Positions 1 to 8,004 of a DNA stretch of 64,000 nucleotides are shown here, piece after piece. The DNA lies in NCBI RefSeq assembly GCF_000282515.1, contig NZ_AKJD01000043.1:118167-182166 (forward strand), in the 5' to 3' direction. Each line of letters begins with the position of its first letter. The first letter of the stretch is position 1. A program made the position numbers and the translations under genes. The stretch comes from Pseudomonas sp. GM80 (lineage in GTDB: Bacteria > Pseudomonadota > Gammaproteobacteria > Pseudomonadales > Pseudomonadaceae). The notes below the pieces were generated by a model. It worked only from the letters and a program-made list of their open reading frames with translations, searched no databases and had not been told where the DNA came from.

Positions 1-1179
1 AGATCCTTGAAAGGCTTGGGGGTCAGTTGCTTCTACGACTCAGACGAAATCCCGACGCTGTGGGGAACCAATGGCGTAGAGACGCTAAGCGAAATCTACG
101 GAGCAAGTGCTCGCTACGTGGTTATGTTCACCTCCAAAGAATATGTGGACAAACCTTGGTGCAAGATCGAGCGACGTGCTGCCCTGGCATCACGCATGGA
201 TCGAAAAGAGGACTCCGTCCTTCAGGTGGCGTTCGACCGAGTTAAGGTTCCCGGGATGCGGCCCGGCGAGATGTTTGTAGAAGCAAAGAATTTCGAGCCA
301 GAGCAGCTCGCGTTGTTGATATGTAAGAAAATCGGCGTAGACCTCTCGACTCGAAAAGCGAGTCTTGTGGCATCACCGTCTAACGTTGAAGACGCCAGTA
401 CTGTGCGGTTCGGGTATGGCACCTACGGAGGACGCACAACGATTGGCGTCGGTGATTGGAGTTTTGAGCTTCATTTCACAAGAGCCGACAGCCAATCCAT
501 CCATCTTTACAGCGACACACCATCCGTTCGGGGTATTGCGCTAGTAGATAGTGCGCGTGAGTGCTCAGACGTCCGGGATGCGGACGTGCTTGATTTTTTA
601 TCACCCAATCTCACTCCGCACATTGGCTGTCTTGTCGTTTTGCAAAATCATTTCGGGTTTTATGCGTTGATTCGAATTGAATACGTCGCCGACAAGTCGA
701 GAGGTTCGGAAACAGACGAGCTGATATTCAGCTATCGGATTCTGCGGAACCGCGATTCCGATTTCAGGCAGGCGCTGCCGTTTGAACCATTGTTACCCAC
801 CATCGCGTTAAAGTTTGACGTAGCCAACGAGGCTCTGAGCATTCAAAACACCTTCAGTGAGCCGATTAAATGGTACCTGACGGCCACCGATAGCTCCGGA
901 TTTCCTCCACCTCCGAATGATTATTATCGGGACCAGGTGCCTGTCATTCTGGCCCCCGGAAAATGGACGCAATCCGTCGAACAAAAATTTGAGATGACTG
1001 CCATGCCACCGCGGTCGGTTCAAGTCAGCCATCTTCATATGGACGTGTACATCTCAGACATGATGGACGATTTCTATCGTATTCGATTCATTCTCAAGAT
1101 GACGTGCAGGGGAAAGACATCTGGTGAATCTGTACTGATCAGTGTTGAAAATCGGTGGGACAGCGTGGAAACGCTCTAG
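1..1179 (+). CDS. TIR-domain protein, 5' end outside window
   Basis: The reading frame is open from base 1 (392 residues visible), so the true start lies upstream. The first ~110 residues fit the second half of a TIR domain: a CFYDSDE strand/BB-loop segment, then LWG, ARYVVMFTSKEY, and the helix motif PWCKIERRAAL, whose Glu is at the position of the catalytic Glu of NAD-cleaving TIR domains. The first TIR strand (usually FISY) is missing because of the window edge. The remaining ~280 residues are not recognised; they look like a beta-rich sensor or binding region. TIR proteins of this type act as NADases or signal producers in bacterial immunity; that role is inferred here. It is followed by 440 bp without a gene and then a second TIR cluster. 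Confidence 0.75.
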   Translation, partial: RSLKGLGVSCFYDSDEIPTLWGTNGVETLSEIYGASARYVVMFTSKEYVDKPWCKIERRAALASRMDRKEDSVLQVAFDRVKVPGMRPGEMFVEAKNFEPEQLALLICKKIGVDLSTRKASLVASPSNVEDASTVRFGYGTYGGRTTIGVGDWSFELHFTRADSQSIHLYSDTPSVRGIALVDSARECSDVRDADVLDFLSPNLTPHIGCLVVLQNHFGFYALIRIEYVADKSRGSETDELIFSYRILRNRDSDFRQALPFEPLLPTIALKFDVANEALSIQNTFSEPIKWYLTATDSSGFPPPPNDYYRDQVPVILAPGKWTQSVEQKFEMTAMPPRSVQVSHLHMDVYISDMMDDFYRIRFILKMTCRGKTSGESVLISVENRWDSVETL

Positions 1180-1616
1180 CGCTTGCATGGAAAGCCTCGC
1201 CGGGGTGCAGGGGGCTATCGCAGCTAAATGATCGGGTAAAAATATCTTTCACAATAACTGCCTGCGGGGTCAAGATAGTCTTGGTAACGACAGCTTTTAT
1301 CGAAAAAGCGACGAGTTTTGAATCGAGGGTGTTGATTTTATCCCGGCATCTGTCATTGTGGCATTACGAGTGTCATGCTTGGCTAAGAGTTGGCTAAGAG
1401 TTGGCTAAGAGTTGGCTAAGAACCGGTTTTCGGTACTTCGTAGTTTTTTGCAATCATTATGCTCGTACTCAAATTAGCTTCCGTAATTCATTTACTGTGA
1501 CTGTTTTATTACAGTGATCACATGAAATTCTGTGCATGATCTTTTGAGGTGACGGAACTGTCCGCTCTGTCTGGGGACTCCTATCCATACAAAAACAATT
1601 AGAGGTGTCAGTACCA
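1180..1616. other. Intergenic spacer with 11-bp repeats and a likely promoter region
   Basis: No convincing gene is present. The spacer holds the four-copy 11-bp tandem repeat at 1379-1422, described separately. An AT-rich stretch follows at about 1440-1560 and probably carries the promoter of the TIR/SLATT cassette. An open frame across 1155-1397 has no ribosome binding site and no recognisable protein features. Confidence 0.5.
1379..1422. repeat. Four tandem copies of an 11-bp repeat
   Basis: The unit ttggctaagag occurs four times head to tail (1379-1389, 1390-1400, 1401-1411, 1412-1422); the last copy ends in aa instead of ag. It lies between the partial TIR gene and the TIR/SLATT cassette. 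It could be an iteron-like protein binding array, a recombination junction, or a slippage product. Confidence 0.85.
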
Positions 1617-2033
1617 ATGGCAAAGCATAAGGTTTTTATTAGTTACGACCACTCGGAAGATGCTCATTACAAATGGCTGCTTCAAGCTTGGGATGCAAAT
1701 GAAGATTTCGAATTTGAGTTTGACAGTCGCGGGCCAGATGTAGCAATTAACAGCACGAATGCAGCAGTTGTTAAAGCTGCTTTGACAAAAAAAATGATGG
1801 AGGCGACCCACATCCTCGTGCTTGTTGGTGAAAAGACTCACGAAAGCGATTGGATGGAGTGGGAGATTGACAGAGCGAAAGAGCCTGATCTTAAGCTGAA
1901 ATTTGCAGCAATTAAGCTCGCTAAGGGAAATATTTCGCCTTATGGAATACTCAACATCGGCACCTCTTGGGCCACTAGCTTTGAAAGAGATCGCATAGTA
2001 GATGCTCTTAATGACGCCATAGTCGGATATTGA
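1617..2033 (+). CDS. TIR-like (ThsB/MTH538-type) protein
   Basis: A 138-residue protein that is essentially one TIR-like flavodoxin-fold domain. It starts KHKVFISYDHSED, the first strand and loop typical of the MTH538/DUF1863 TIR-like family that includes Thoeris ThsB. A hydrophobic strand ATHILVLVGEKT follows, then the helix WMEWEIDRAKE, whose Glu matches the NADase Glu position. The family converts NAD+ into cyclic ADP-ribose-type signals when phage infection is sensed. ATG 1617 is preferred over GTG 1605 because AGAGG at 1601-1605 is a plausible ribosome site for it. Base composition is more AT-rich than the neighbours. It is the first gene of a four-gene co-directional set ending in a SLATT membrane protein, which suggests a signal producer. 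Confidence 0.8.
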   Translation: MAKHKVFISYDHSEDAHYKWLLQAWDANEDFEFEFDSRGPDVAINSTNAAVVKAALTKKMMEATHILVLVGEKTHESDWMEWEIDRAKEPDLKLKFAAIKLAKGNISPYGILNIGTSWATSFERDRIVDALNDAIVGY

Positions 2034-2111
2034 TCACCCAAGTCTGTTGGCCGGATTTTGAGCAAAATGTATTCATAAAACGTTTTGTCTAACTGAACAT
2101 GCATCGAACCC

Positions 2112-3452
2112 ATGGATAATTTCGAAGTGCTGAGGGCGCTTCGGGATTCTCCATGCTCGCGGATCAAGAGTGTCGTCATGTCTGTAATAGATTTACATCC
2201 AGACTCGCAGAAAATGAAAGTTTGTTTCGTCATCATGGGTTTCGGTAAGAAGACCGATTTTGAAAGTGGTCGTACCTTGGATCTGGACGCTACTTACGAA
2301 TCGATCATTCAGCCAGCTGTCGCAGCACAGAATATGAGATGCATCCGTGCGGATGAAATCGTGCATTCAGGGATAATCGATACCGAAATGTACGAAATGC
2401 TGCTGCGCGCTGACTTAGTCATTGCCGATATTTCAACGGGTAACGTCAACGCCGTCTATGAGCTGGGTGTCCGGCACGCTCTGCGGCCGAATTCGACCAT
2501 TATCATGGTAGAGGATGAAGGGCGCTTATACTTCGACTTGAACCATGTCAGCACCTTCCGATACAACCACATCGGGTTCGATATCGCAGCAAGGGAGGCT
2601 AGAAGGGCCAGTACTGCACTGGGCGAATTGATCGCGGCTGTGATGGTTTCGAAGAAGCCAGATAGCCCGGTGTATACCTATCTTCCCCGCCTCCAGCGGC
2701 CCCTTCTGACAGATGAGCAATACGCAGAGTTACTTGACGACGCTGAGGCTGCGCAGACCAAGCTTGCGGGACTCATGCACAGGGCGCAGATGTTTACAAA
2801 CGCGAGCCGGCATGCCGACGCTAAAGAAATGCTGAAGCTTGCAGCGAAGATGAAGCCAGGCGAACCATTTATTCTTCAGCAACTAGCTCTTGCAACCTAC
2901 AAGGCCCAGGTGCCAACGGTTTTGGTGGCATTGTTTGAAGCGATGGATGTCTTGGATATCCTTACTCCTGAGCTGTCCAATGATCCAGAGACATTGGGCA
3001 TCGCTGGAGCGATCTGTAGGCGGCTTTGGTTGGAGCTACGCGAGCCGGTATATCTCGATTTGGCAATCAAGCACTATGGCCGCGGTTTTGAGGTTCGTCG
3101 AGATTACTACAACGGCGAAAATTTAGCCCTTTGCTACGAGTACCGAGGGGAAAGGCAGACGAACCCCGATGAAATGAAATTTGATTTCATGTTCGCACGA
3201 AAAGTCAGAGTTGCTGTTGTAGAGGGATTAGATGACATCCTATCCATGGATGACGCTGGAGATCGTTCCGACATCAAGTGGGTCTATGCGTCACTTTCAA
3301 ACTGCTTATTAGCACTTGGTCGAGTGGAGGAGGCCGCTGCTTATGAGGCGGAGTTTATGTTCAACATGTCTACCGTCTGGATGATTGAAACGTTTCAGAA
3401 GGGCAAGAGCGAAATTTTCAACCTGCAACCTAACAGGAGATCAAACGCTTAG
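2112..3452 (+). CDS. Deoxyribosyltransferase-like (DRHyd) + TPR/TRAFs-binding-type protein
   Basis: Residues ~36-150 form a nucleoside-deoxyribosyltransferase/TIR-like Rossmannoid domain: CFVIMGFG, TLDLDATYESII, RADEIVHSG, ADLVIADIST and NAVYELGVRHAL. The AD-IS-N--YELG-RHAL block is the family hallmark. Residues ~200-446 are helical TPR-like repeats resembling the DUF4071/TRAFs-binding region. The same domain order is known from the N-terminal half of eukaryotic ASK (MAP3K5) kinases and their bacterial relatives, which are proposed to process nucleotides in conflict systems. The start is uncertain: ATG 2112 gives 446 residues but lacks a clear ribosome site. The in-frame ATG just before KVCFVIMGF (about 2215) would trim residues that look unconserved. 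Confidence 0.7.
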   Translation: MDNFEVLRALRDSPCSRIKSVVMSVIDLHPDSQKMKVCFVIMGFGKKTDFESGRTLDLDATYESIIQPAVAAQNMRCIRADEIVHSGIIDTEMYEMLLRADLVIADISTGNVNAVYELGVRHALRPNSTIIMVEDEGRLYFDLNHVSTFRYNHIGFDIAAREARRASTALGELIAAVMVSKKPDSPVYTYLPRLQRPLLTDEQYAELLDDAEAAQTKLAGLMHRAQMFTNASRHADAKEMLKLAAKMKPGEPFILQQLALATYKAQVPTVLVALFEAMDVLDILTPELSNDPETLGIAGAICRRLWLELREPVYLDLAIKHYGRGFEVRRDYYNGENLALCYEYRGERQTNPDEMKFDFMFARKVRVAVVEGLDDILSMDDAGDRSDIKWVYASLSNCLLALGRVEEAAAYEAEFMFNMSTVWMIETFQKGKSEIFNLQPNRRSNA

Positions 3453-3471
3453 GTTTATGTGAGATATGGCT

Positions 3472-3490
3472 GGGTGTTACGTTAACACCC
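3472..3490. repeat. Perfect 8-bp inverted repeat between cassette genes
   Basis: gggtgtta and taacaccc flank a 3-base loop, between the DRHyd/TPR gene and the second TIR gene. There is no T-tract, so it is not a classical terminator. It may be an intra-operon RNA hairpin or an operator. A ttgacg hexamer follows at once and could be a -35 element for the two downstream genes. Confidence 0.6.
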
Positions 3491-3512
3491 TTGACGTGTA
3501 AAAGGATTTTTC

Positions 3513-3983
3513 ATGGCTGGCTCCAAAATTATTGTTGCGTTTAGCAACAGTGATCGGCATATGTTTTGCTCTATGCTTAATTGGAAAGATAGCGGGCATA
3601 ACGGTTTCAATCATGCAATTTGTCAAATTGGCGATGAGTTTGATGCTGATGATGAAGTAACGGTAAAGTTAAAATGTAGCGAACTCATGAGAGCCACCGA
3701 TACTTTGGTGGTGCTTGTAGGGCGAGATACACGATACAAACACAAACATGTGTGCTGGCAAGTCGAGGTTGCAATCGAGATGGGGTGTCGCATCATTGCG
3801 GTAAATCTCGATGGCGCGCGGACGATGACCGAACATACTTGTCCAGCGTTGCTCATCCAGGCAGGAGCAATTTTTGTACCTTTCTCAGAAAAAATCGTCA
3901 ACTACGCGTTCGAAAATTTCTCAAAAATGTCGAGCAAGAACTACTACTATGGCGACGAAATTTACAAGAAATTAGGTTACTAG
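3513..3983 (+). CDS. Second TIR-like (ThsB-type) protein
   Basis: A 156-residue single-domain protein distantly related to the first TIR-like gene. Visible elements are strand one, KIIVAFSNSDRHMF (the usual FISY is replaced by VAFS), the strand ATDTLVVLVGRDT, and the helix CWQVEVAIEMGCRIIAVNLDG with the expected Glu. An AAGGA ribosome site lies about 8 bases before the ATG. It ends 12 nt before the SLATT gene, so the two are almost surely co-transcribed. Some Thoeris loci carry several ThsB proteins with one effector, each sensing a different trigger; the same logic is inferred here. Confidence 0.75.
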   Translation: MAGSKIIVAFSNSDRHMFCSMLNWKDSGHNGFNHAICQIGDEFDADDEVTVKLKCSELMRATDTLVVLVGRDTRYKHKHVCWQVEVAIEMGCRIIAVNLDGARTMTEHTCPALLIQAGAIFVPFSEKIVNYAFENFSKMSSKNYYYGDEIYKKLGY

Positions 3984-3995
3984 GGAGTAGTCGTC

Positions 3996-4859
3996 GTGCA
4001 GGAAAAAGATTTTCCGGCGTTGTACCAGTCAACTGATGAGTTATCTAAAGATCGACAGGGAGATTTTTACAGAGCGTTGGGGGCAAACCTTTTTTTGTTG
4101 GTGTGCGCGGCTCTGCTTTCGGTGATCAATTTTCCGCACTGGGCTATGGCTGTCGTCCAGGCAATTGCGCTGCTCGGTGCGTTGGGCTGTTCAATCTTCC
4201 TGGCGATTCAGCGCCCTGAGAAATTCTGGTACGCCGGACGGGCTGTAGCGGAATCGATAAAAACACTGACCTGGCGTTATGTCTCGAAGGCGGAACCCTT
4301 CAACGTGGACGATGATGCAGCAACAGCTATGTTTCAACGGAAAATGAAAGCGGTTTTTGATCAGAATCGGGATTTAGCTAGCGTACTGACCACGCACGTG
4401 GATAGCCCTCAGATCAGTGAAAAGATGATTGAACTCCGCGCTCAGACGCTGAGCGAGCGCAGGGCTGTATATCTGAAAAATCGAATCGAGAATCAGCTTG
4501 CATGGTACAAGGCGAAGGCGTCCTTCAACTCTAGCGCCGCCAAGTGGTTTTTCAGGTTATTGATCGCCGTGAACCTAATTGCCGTCATCTTGGCAATCGT
4601 CAGGATTGCCTTTTTGACTGTCCCTTACTGGCCCACCGATGTGATGGTTGCGCTCGCTGCGAGTCTACTCAGTTGGATGCAGGCCAAAAGATTCACCGAG
4701 CTAGCAGCGTCCTACGCTCTAACGGCCTATGAGATTCAGTTCATCAAGGAGCAGGCTCGGGCCGAAATGGACGAGCAAAGATTTTCTTCGTTTGTTGGAG
4801 ACGCGGAAAACGCTTTCTCTAGAGAACACACACAGTGGGTTGCACGCAAAGACAACTGA
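3996..4859 (+). CDS. SLATT/DUF4231-type membrane protein (candidate pore effector)
   Basis: A 287-residue protein with a GTG start (GGGAG upstream). Hydrophobic helices lie at about 28-46 and 49-71 and again at 184-207 and 214-230, giving two paired-helix halves separated by a soluble coiled region. The segment following the first pair (FWYAGRAVAESIKTLTWRY) matches the signature of SLATT/DUF4231 proteins. That family is predicted to form membrane pores in conflict systems that use nucleotide second messengers. As the last gene of the TIR cassette it is the natural candidate effector, gated by a TIR product and killing or arresting the infected cell. That role is inferred from context, not shown. 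Confidence 0.75.
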   Translation: MQEKDFPALYQSTDELSKDRQGDFYRALGANLFLLVCAALLSVINFPHWAMAVVQAIALLGALGCSIFLAIQRPEKFWYAGRAVAESIKTLTWRYVSKAEPFNVDDDAATAMFQRKMKAVFDQNRDLASVLTTHVDSPQISEKMIELRAQTLSERRAVYLKNRIENQLAWYKAKASFNSSAAKWFFRLLIAVNLIAVILAIVRIAFLTVPYWPTDVMVALAASLLSWMQAKRFTELAASYALTAYEIQFIKEQARAEMDEQRFSSFVGDAENAFSREHTQWVARKDN

Positions 4860-5109
4860 TTGGATGGGCTGTGGCTCTGTGCGCCACAGCTATGCTCGGT
4901 GCTTAATTATTATCTGCCCCGTCGTTAATCTGGGTGCATCACTTGCATTCCCTTTTTCACGCGCCGTTTCTACGTGGCGTTAGCTAACGTCCTGAGATAT
5001 CTAGACCAACACCAAACCCCCTCGAATTTGCCGCGGCAATATGGGTATTCAGCGTGCTAGCTTAAGCTCGCCCGGCTATCATGCTGGCCTTTTGATTGGG
5101 GGGCTTAGA

Positions 5110-5493
5110 ATGAAGGCAGTTTTTGCGTCTTTGATAGTCGTAGGGCTGACGGGGTGTGGAAGTCACTCATCGAATTTGCAGATTGGAAATGAGCAGAGTT
5201 ACGCCAATATCAAAGACCAGCGTGAAGCGGTGCGGACGGTGCAGCAATACGAAACGATGCCTGCCGGCGCCCAAGTCTTGACCGAAGTTTCAGCAGGCCG
5301 TTGCCATCGCAGCTTTGTCGAGGAGGCTCCCCAGGAGTCGACAGTACTGATCGATCTGAAGGTTGCAGCTTTTGCTCAAGGTGCCGATGGGATCACAGGC
5401 GTAACCATTACCAAAGAGTCTGGCTTGAACCGAAACTGCTGGTACGTGCTCACCGGACGCGCTCAAGCGTTTATGTTGAAGCAGGCGCAATAA
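5110..5493 (+). CDS. Small lipoprotein, possibly RcsF-like
   Basis: A 127-residue lipoprotein precursor: MKAVFASLIVVGLTGCG gives a signal peptide with the lipobox LTGC. The start at 5110 is chosen over 5041 because it places the signal peptide at the N-terminus and has a G-rich ribosome site 6 bases upstream. The mature part has a V-TEVSAGRC segment, an alternating A-aFAQGADGITGVTI stretch and a later Cys (NRNCWY). This is loosely like the RcsF/YbjQ-type outer membrane sensor fold, in which Cys pairs form disulfides. The resemblance is by eye, so the family call is tentative. Confidence 0.6.
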   Translation: MKAVFASLIVVGLTGCGSHSSNLQIGNEQSYANIKDQREAVRTVQQYETMPAGAQVLTEVSAGRCHRSFVEEAPQESTVLIDLKVAAFAQGADGITGVTITKESGLNRNCWYVLTGRAQAFMLKQAQ

Positions 5494-5655
5494 GAGAGAC
5501 GGCGTCACTGGTCCGCTGCGGCAGAAGGGCCCAACTGAACACTTCCGATCGTTTCGATTCGAAGCTGGCCACCAGAGTCAGCATACGTTTGATAATGACC
5601 TTTCCATATTGGAACTCAGCCGTGGACTGGTCAAACGCATCGTTTGAAGGCGCCA

Positions 5656-5681
5656 TAAAAAAGCCCGGCATATAGCCGGGC
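5656..5681 (-). terminator. Rho-independent terminator of the repeat-protein gene
   Basis: On the - strand the arms gcccggct/agccgggc (one base offset at the loop) are followed by a run of T (the A-run at 5657-5662 on the + strand). It sits about 60 bp beyond the stop of the 13-residue-repeat gene. Confidence 0.8.
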
Positions 5682-5738
5682 AAGTAGGGAGCATCATAAC
5701 GTTTGAAGCAAGCATTCAGGTTCTGAGAACACTGTAGC

Positions 5739-6218
5739 TCAAGCGGTACGGTTCTGGATGAGCCGATCAGACCCACCTTCAGCGAGACGGCGCTCTGCTA
5801 GGCGATCAGCACCGCCCTCTGCGACACGATTCTGTTGAAGGTGGTCAGAGCCACCCTCTGCAACACGGTTCTGAATCAGGCGATCGGAGCCGCCTTCAGC
5901 GAGACGGCGCTCTGCTAGGCGATCAGAACCACCTTCAGCGACACGATTCTGGATCAGGCGATCGGAACCACCCTCAGCGAGACGGCGCTCTGCCAAGCGA
6001 TCTGCACCGCCTTCAGCGACACGATTTTCGATGAGGCGATCCGAGCCGCCCTCGGCCAAGCGGCGTTCCATCAAACGATCAGAACCACCTTCAGCAACAC
6101 GACTTTCAATCAAGCGATCGGAACCGCCTTCAGCGACAACCGGCTTCACCGACGTGGCTGCGAAAGCGTTTACTGCGAATACCGAGAAAGCAATGCTGAG
6201 GATGATTTGGCGTTTCAT
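5739..6218 (-). CDS. Secreted protein built of ten 13-residue repeats
   Basis: A 159-residue protein. Residues 1-20 form a signal peptide (cleavage after AFA), followed by a 7-residue linker. Ten back-to-back copies of a 13-residue unit with consensus [VL]AEGGSDRLIENR then run to two residues before the end. The units alternate between a type ending L[IQ]-NR and a type ending AERR, so the duplicated block may have been two units. The repeat is rich in Gly, Asp and Arg and looks extended and flexible. A GGAG ribosome site precedes ATG 6218. Similar repetitive secreted proteins exist in Pseudomonas but I know of no proven function. A terminator follows the gene. Confidence 0.8.
   Translation of the reverse strand: MKRQIILSIAFSVFAVNAFAATSVKPVVAEGGSDRLIESRVAEGGSDRLMERRLAEGGSDRLIENRVAEGGADRLAERRLAEGGSDRLIQNRVAEGGSDRLAERRLAEGGSDRLIQNRVAEGGSDHLQQNRVAEGGADRLAERRLAEGGSDRLIQNRTA
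5748..6137 (-). repeat. Ten 39-bp coding tandem repeats
   Basis: These 39-bp units encode the 13-residue repeats. They are imperfect at the DNA level (many silent and some coding differences), so they have diverged since the duplications. Units of two types alternate through much of the array. Confidence 0.85.
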
Positions 6219-6367
6219 GGCTGCGTGCTCCGGGTGTTATTGGTTGGTATGGAGCTGATGTTACGCGGCGGATTTTTTTTGAGAACTTCATTGGGTCGAT
6301 GGTGACTATCGATGCCAGGAATAACTACTGGTAGTGAAAACCTTCGACGAGAACAGACGCTTTCGTA

Positions 6368-6826
6368 TCAAGCACTGCTAGACACACCAGTGAGCTGCTG
6401 AAAATAGTCAATGATCTGTTGGTAATGCGTGTCGCCAATACTCCCATGCATCAGCGTTGAGAACTCCTCGTTCAAATCCAGGCCACCCATTGTCAGATTT
6501 GCAGAGCCGATGACCACCGAATAGGTGGTTTCGTACCCAAAATAGTAGAGCTTGGTGTGCAGCCGTTTTTTGTCAGAGACTTCAGTGTGTATCAGCCTCT
6601 GCATTCTATCTAGCAAGCGTCGACACCGGGATGGAGTGCGCCTGGCGTCCGTGAAAACTGTAATTGCGGCTCCCCTGTGCAGTGCAGACGCAAGGCTTGG
6701 CTTGAGAAGCGTCAACCCACCCAGATCGATCCACCCAGAGCAGAGAATGACTTCTTGCGCTTCAGTAACTAGGTGAGAGAGCACGGAAAAGTGATTTCTT
6801 TCACCGCGGTTTGAAATGAATTCCAT
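6368..6826 (-). CDS. Phospholipase D-like domain protein (single HxK motif)
   Basis: A 152-residue protein with one PLD-type half: HTKLYYFGYETTYSVV followed by IGSANLTMGG, i.e. HxK...GSxN. The Asp of the classical HxKx4D motif is absent, as in Bfil/Nuc-like variants that work as homodimers. An early strand EVILCSGWIDLGGL and AITVFTDARRT fit the fold. It could be a nuclease, possibly defence-related, or a lipid hydrolase. ATG 6826 is chosen over TTG 6844; GGAG lies ~14 bases upstream. It stands alone, with no operon partner on its strand nearby. Confidence 0.65.
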   Translation of the reverse strand: MEFISNRGERNHFSVLSHLVTEAQEVILCSGWIDLGGLTLLKPSLASALHRGAAITVFTDARRTPSRCRRLLDRMQRLIHTEVSDKKRLHTKLYYFGYETTYSVVIGSANLTMGGLDLNEEFSTLMHGSIGDTHYQQIIDYFQQLTGVSSSA

Positions 6827-7101
6827 CCGGGTCAATAGCTCCAAAAAACCAAATTATACAGACCTATCCAGGCGAGAGATTGGGGCTTAATGGTGTCAGT
6901 TGAATTTTGAACAAACGAGTAACGAGTCCAGTTCTAAACCACGCACCTTGGTTCCATTCGACGTAGTCGGTTTCGTTGATATTACATTTTAGTCTCTGCG
7001 TTGCTTGTTGCTTGTTGCATGTTCTGATTCGAAAAGGACTCGTGATCTGATGCTTCCATTTCACTACATGAAGCCCTTCAATGTAGGCACCTACTGTTCG
7101 G

Positions 7102-8004
7102 TCACTCTTTTTTAGAGCGCTCTTGCGATGGAGTCATACCCTTGACCTGTTTAAACGCTCTATTAAACGCTTGTTCAGAGGCATACCCAACCTGTGACGC
7201 GATTTCGCTGATGGTCAGATCTGTCTGTGCTAAAAGCCTAGATGCTATTCCGAATCTCCATCTGGTTAAATAATTGTGTGGTGTCTCGCCCACGGAATCA
7301 CGAAATTGTTTTGCGAAAGAAGATCTGGAAAGGCCTGCTTGCTGGGCTAGTGCTTCTAAACTCCAATCCTTGGAAGGATCTTCGTGGATGCATGCTAGTG
7401 CTTTCGCAATGTTCGGATTCTGCATGGCAAAGAACCAAGTATTAACCTTCGCAGGTGCGGATTCTGCCCACTCGCGTAGAACATAAATAAAAAGCGCGGA
7501 TAGCAAGTGTCTCGCAAGAATTTGACTGCCGAGTTGTGCGTTCTCAATTTCGCTGCGTAGCTGTTTCAAGGTGGCACTCACAGGAGAGTCATCATCATCC
7601 GAGCTTGCCTTTAAGTGAAGTACCGCAGGAAGAGATTGCAGTGCAGGAAGTAGCATAAAGCGATCGACACCAAAAGCCCCACAAATTAAATTAGTTGCGA
7701 TCGGTTCTTTGCTAAATTGGCCGTTGTGATTCGATAGAAACTGATTCAGGCCTGAAGCAGGGCTTTCTGGAGAATGTGCGATCTTGTGTCCAGAACCTTG
7801 GGGCATCAGTACGATGTCCCCAGGTAATAGCTTGATCGGATCCATCCCTTCAACGTCCACAAATGCGTGGCCTTCTACAACGAAGTGAAAATAGGTTCCG
7901 TCTCGGTCAAAGAATTGGATCCCCCAGTCACCCGCGATTCGCGTTTGAGCAAGGATCACGCCTTCGGCACTCAGAAATCTCAGCCAGTGGCTTGCATCAC
8001 TCAT
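7102..8004 (-). CDS. AraC-family transcriptional regulator with cupin sensor domain
   Basis: A 300-residue protein. The N-terminal ~170 residues form a cupin (FHFVVEGHAFVDV, LLPGDIVLMPQGSGHKI), as in the AraC-binding/Cupin_6 group. The C-terminal ~100 residues carry two AraC helix-turn-helix motifs: WSLEALAQQAGLSRSSFAKQF and LTISEIASQVGYASEQAFNRAF. The tail MTPSQER is the usual AraC terminus. ATG 8004 is chosen over TTG 8016 because GGAG sits 7 bases before it. Target genes are not obvious; neighbours on the same strand are unrelated. Regulators of this group often control a nearby oxidoreductase or SDR gene. Confidence 0.88.
   Translation of the reverse strand: MSDASHWLRFLSAEGVILAQTRIAGDWGIQFFDRDGTYFHFVVEGHAFVDVEGMDPIKLLPGDIVLMPQGSGHKIAHSPESPASGLNQFLSNHNGQFSKEPIATNLICGAFGVDRFMLLPALQSLPAVLHLKASSDDDDSPVSATLKQLRSEIENAQLGSQILARHLLSALFIYVLREWAESAPAKVNTWFFAMQNPNIAKALACIHEDPSKDWSLEALAQQAGLSRSSFAKQFRDSVGETPHNYLTRWRFGIASRLLAQTDLTISEIASQVGYASEQAFNRAFKQVKGMTPSQERSKKE

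Noticed and set aside
1155..1397. 80-residue open frame on the + strand overlapping the end of the first TIR gene
   Set aside because: It lacks a ribosome site and runs into the 11-bp tandem repeat; no protein features.
5748..6137. 39-bp repeats resembling a CRISPR array
   Set aside because: The repeats are contiguous without spacers and are in frame inside a gene with a signal peptide.
6864..7064. 66-residue open frame on the - strand
   Set aside because: No ribosome site, no signal or domain, and unusual composition. It is probably non-coding sequence between the PLD-like and AraC genes.
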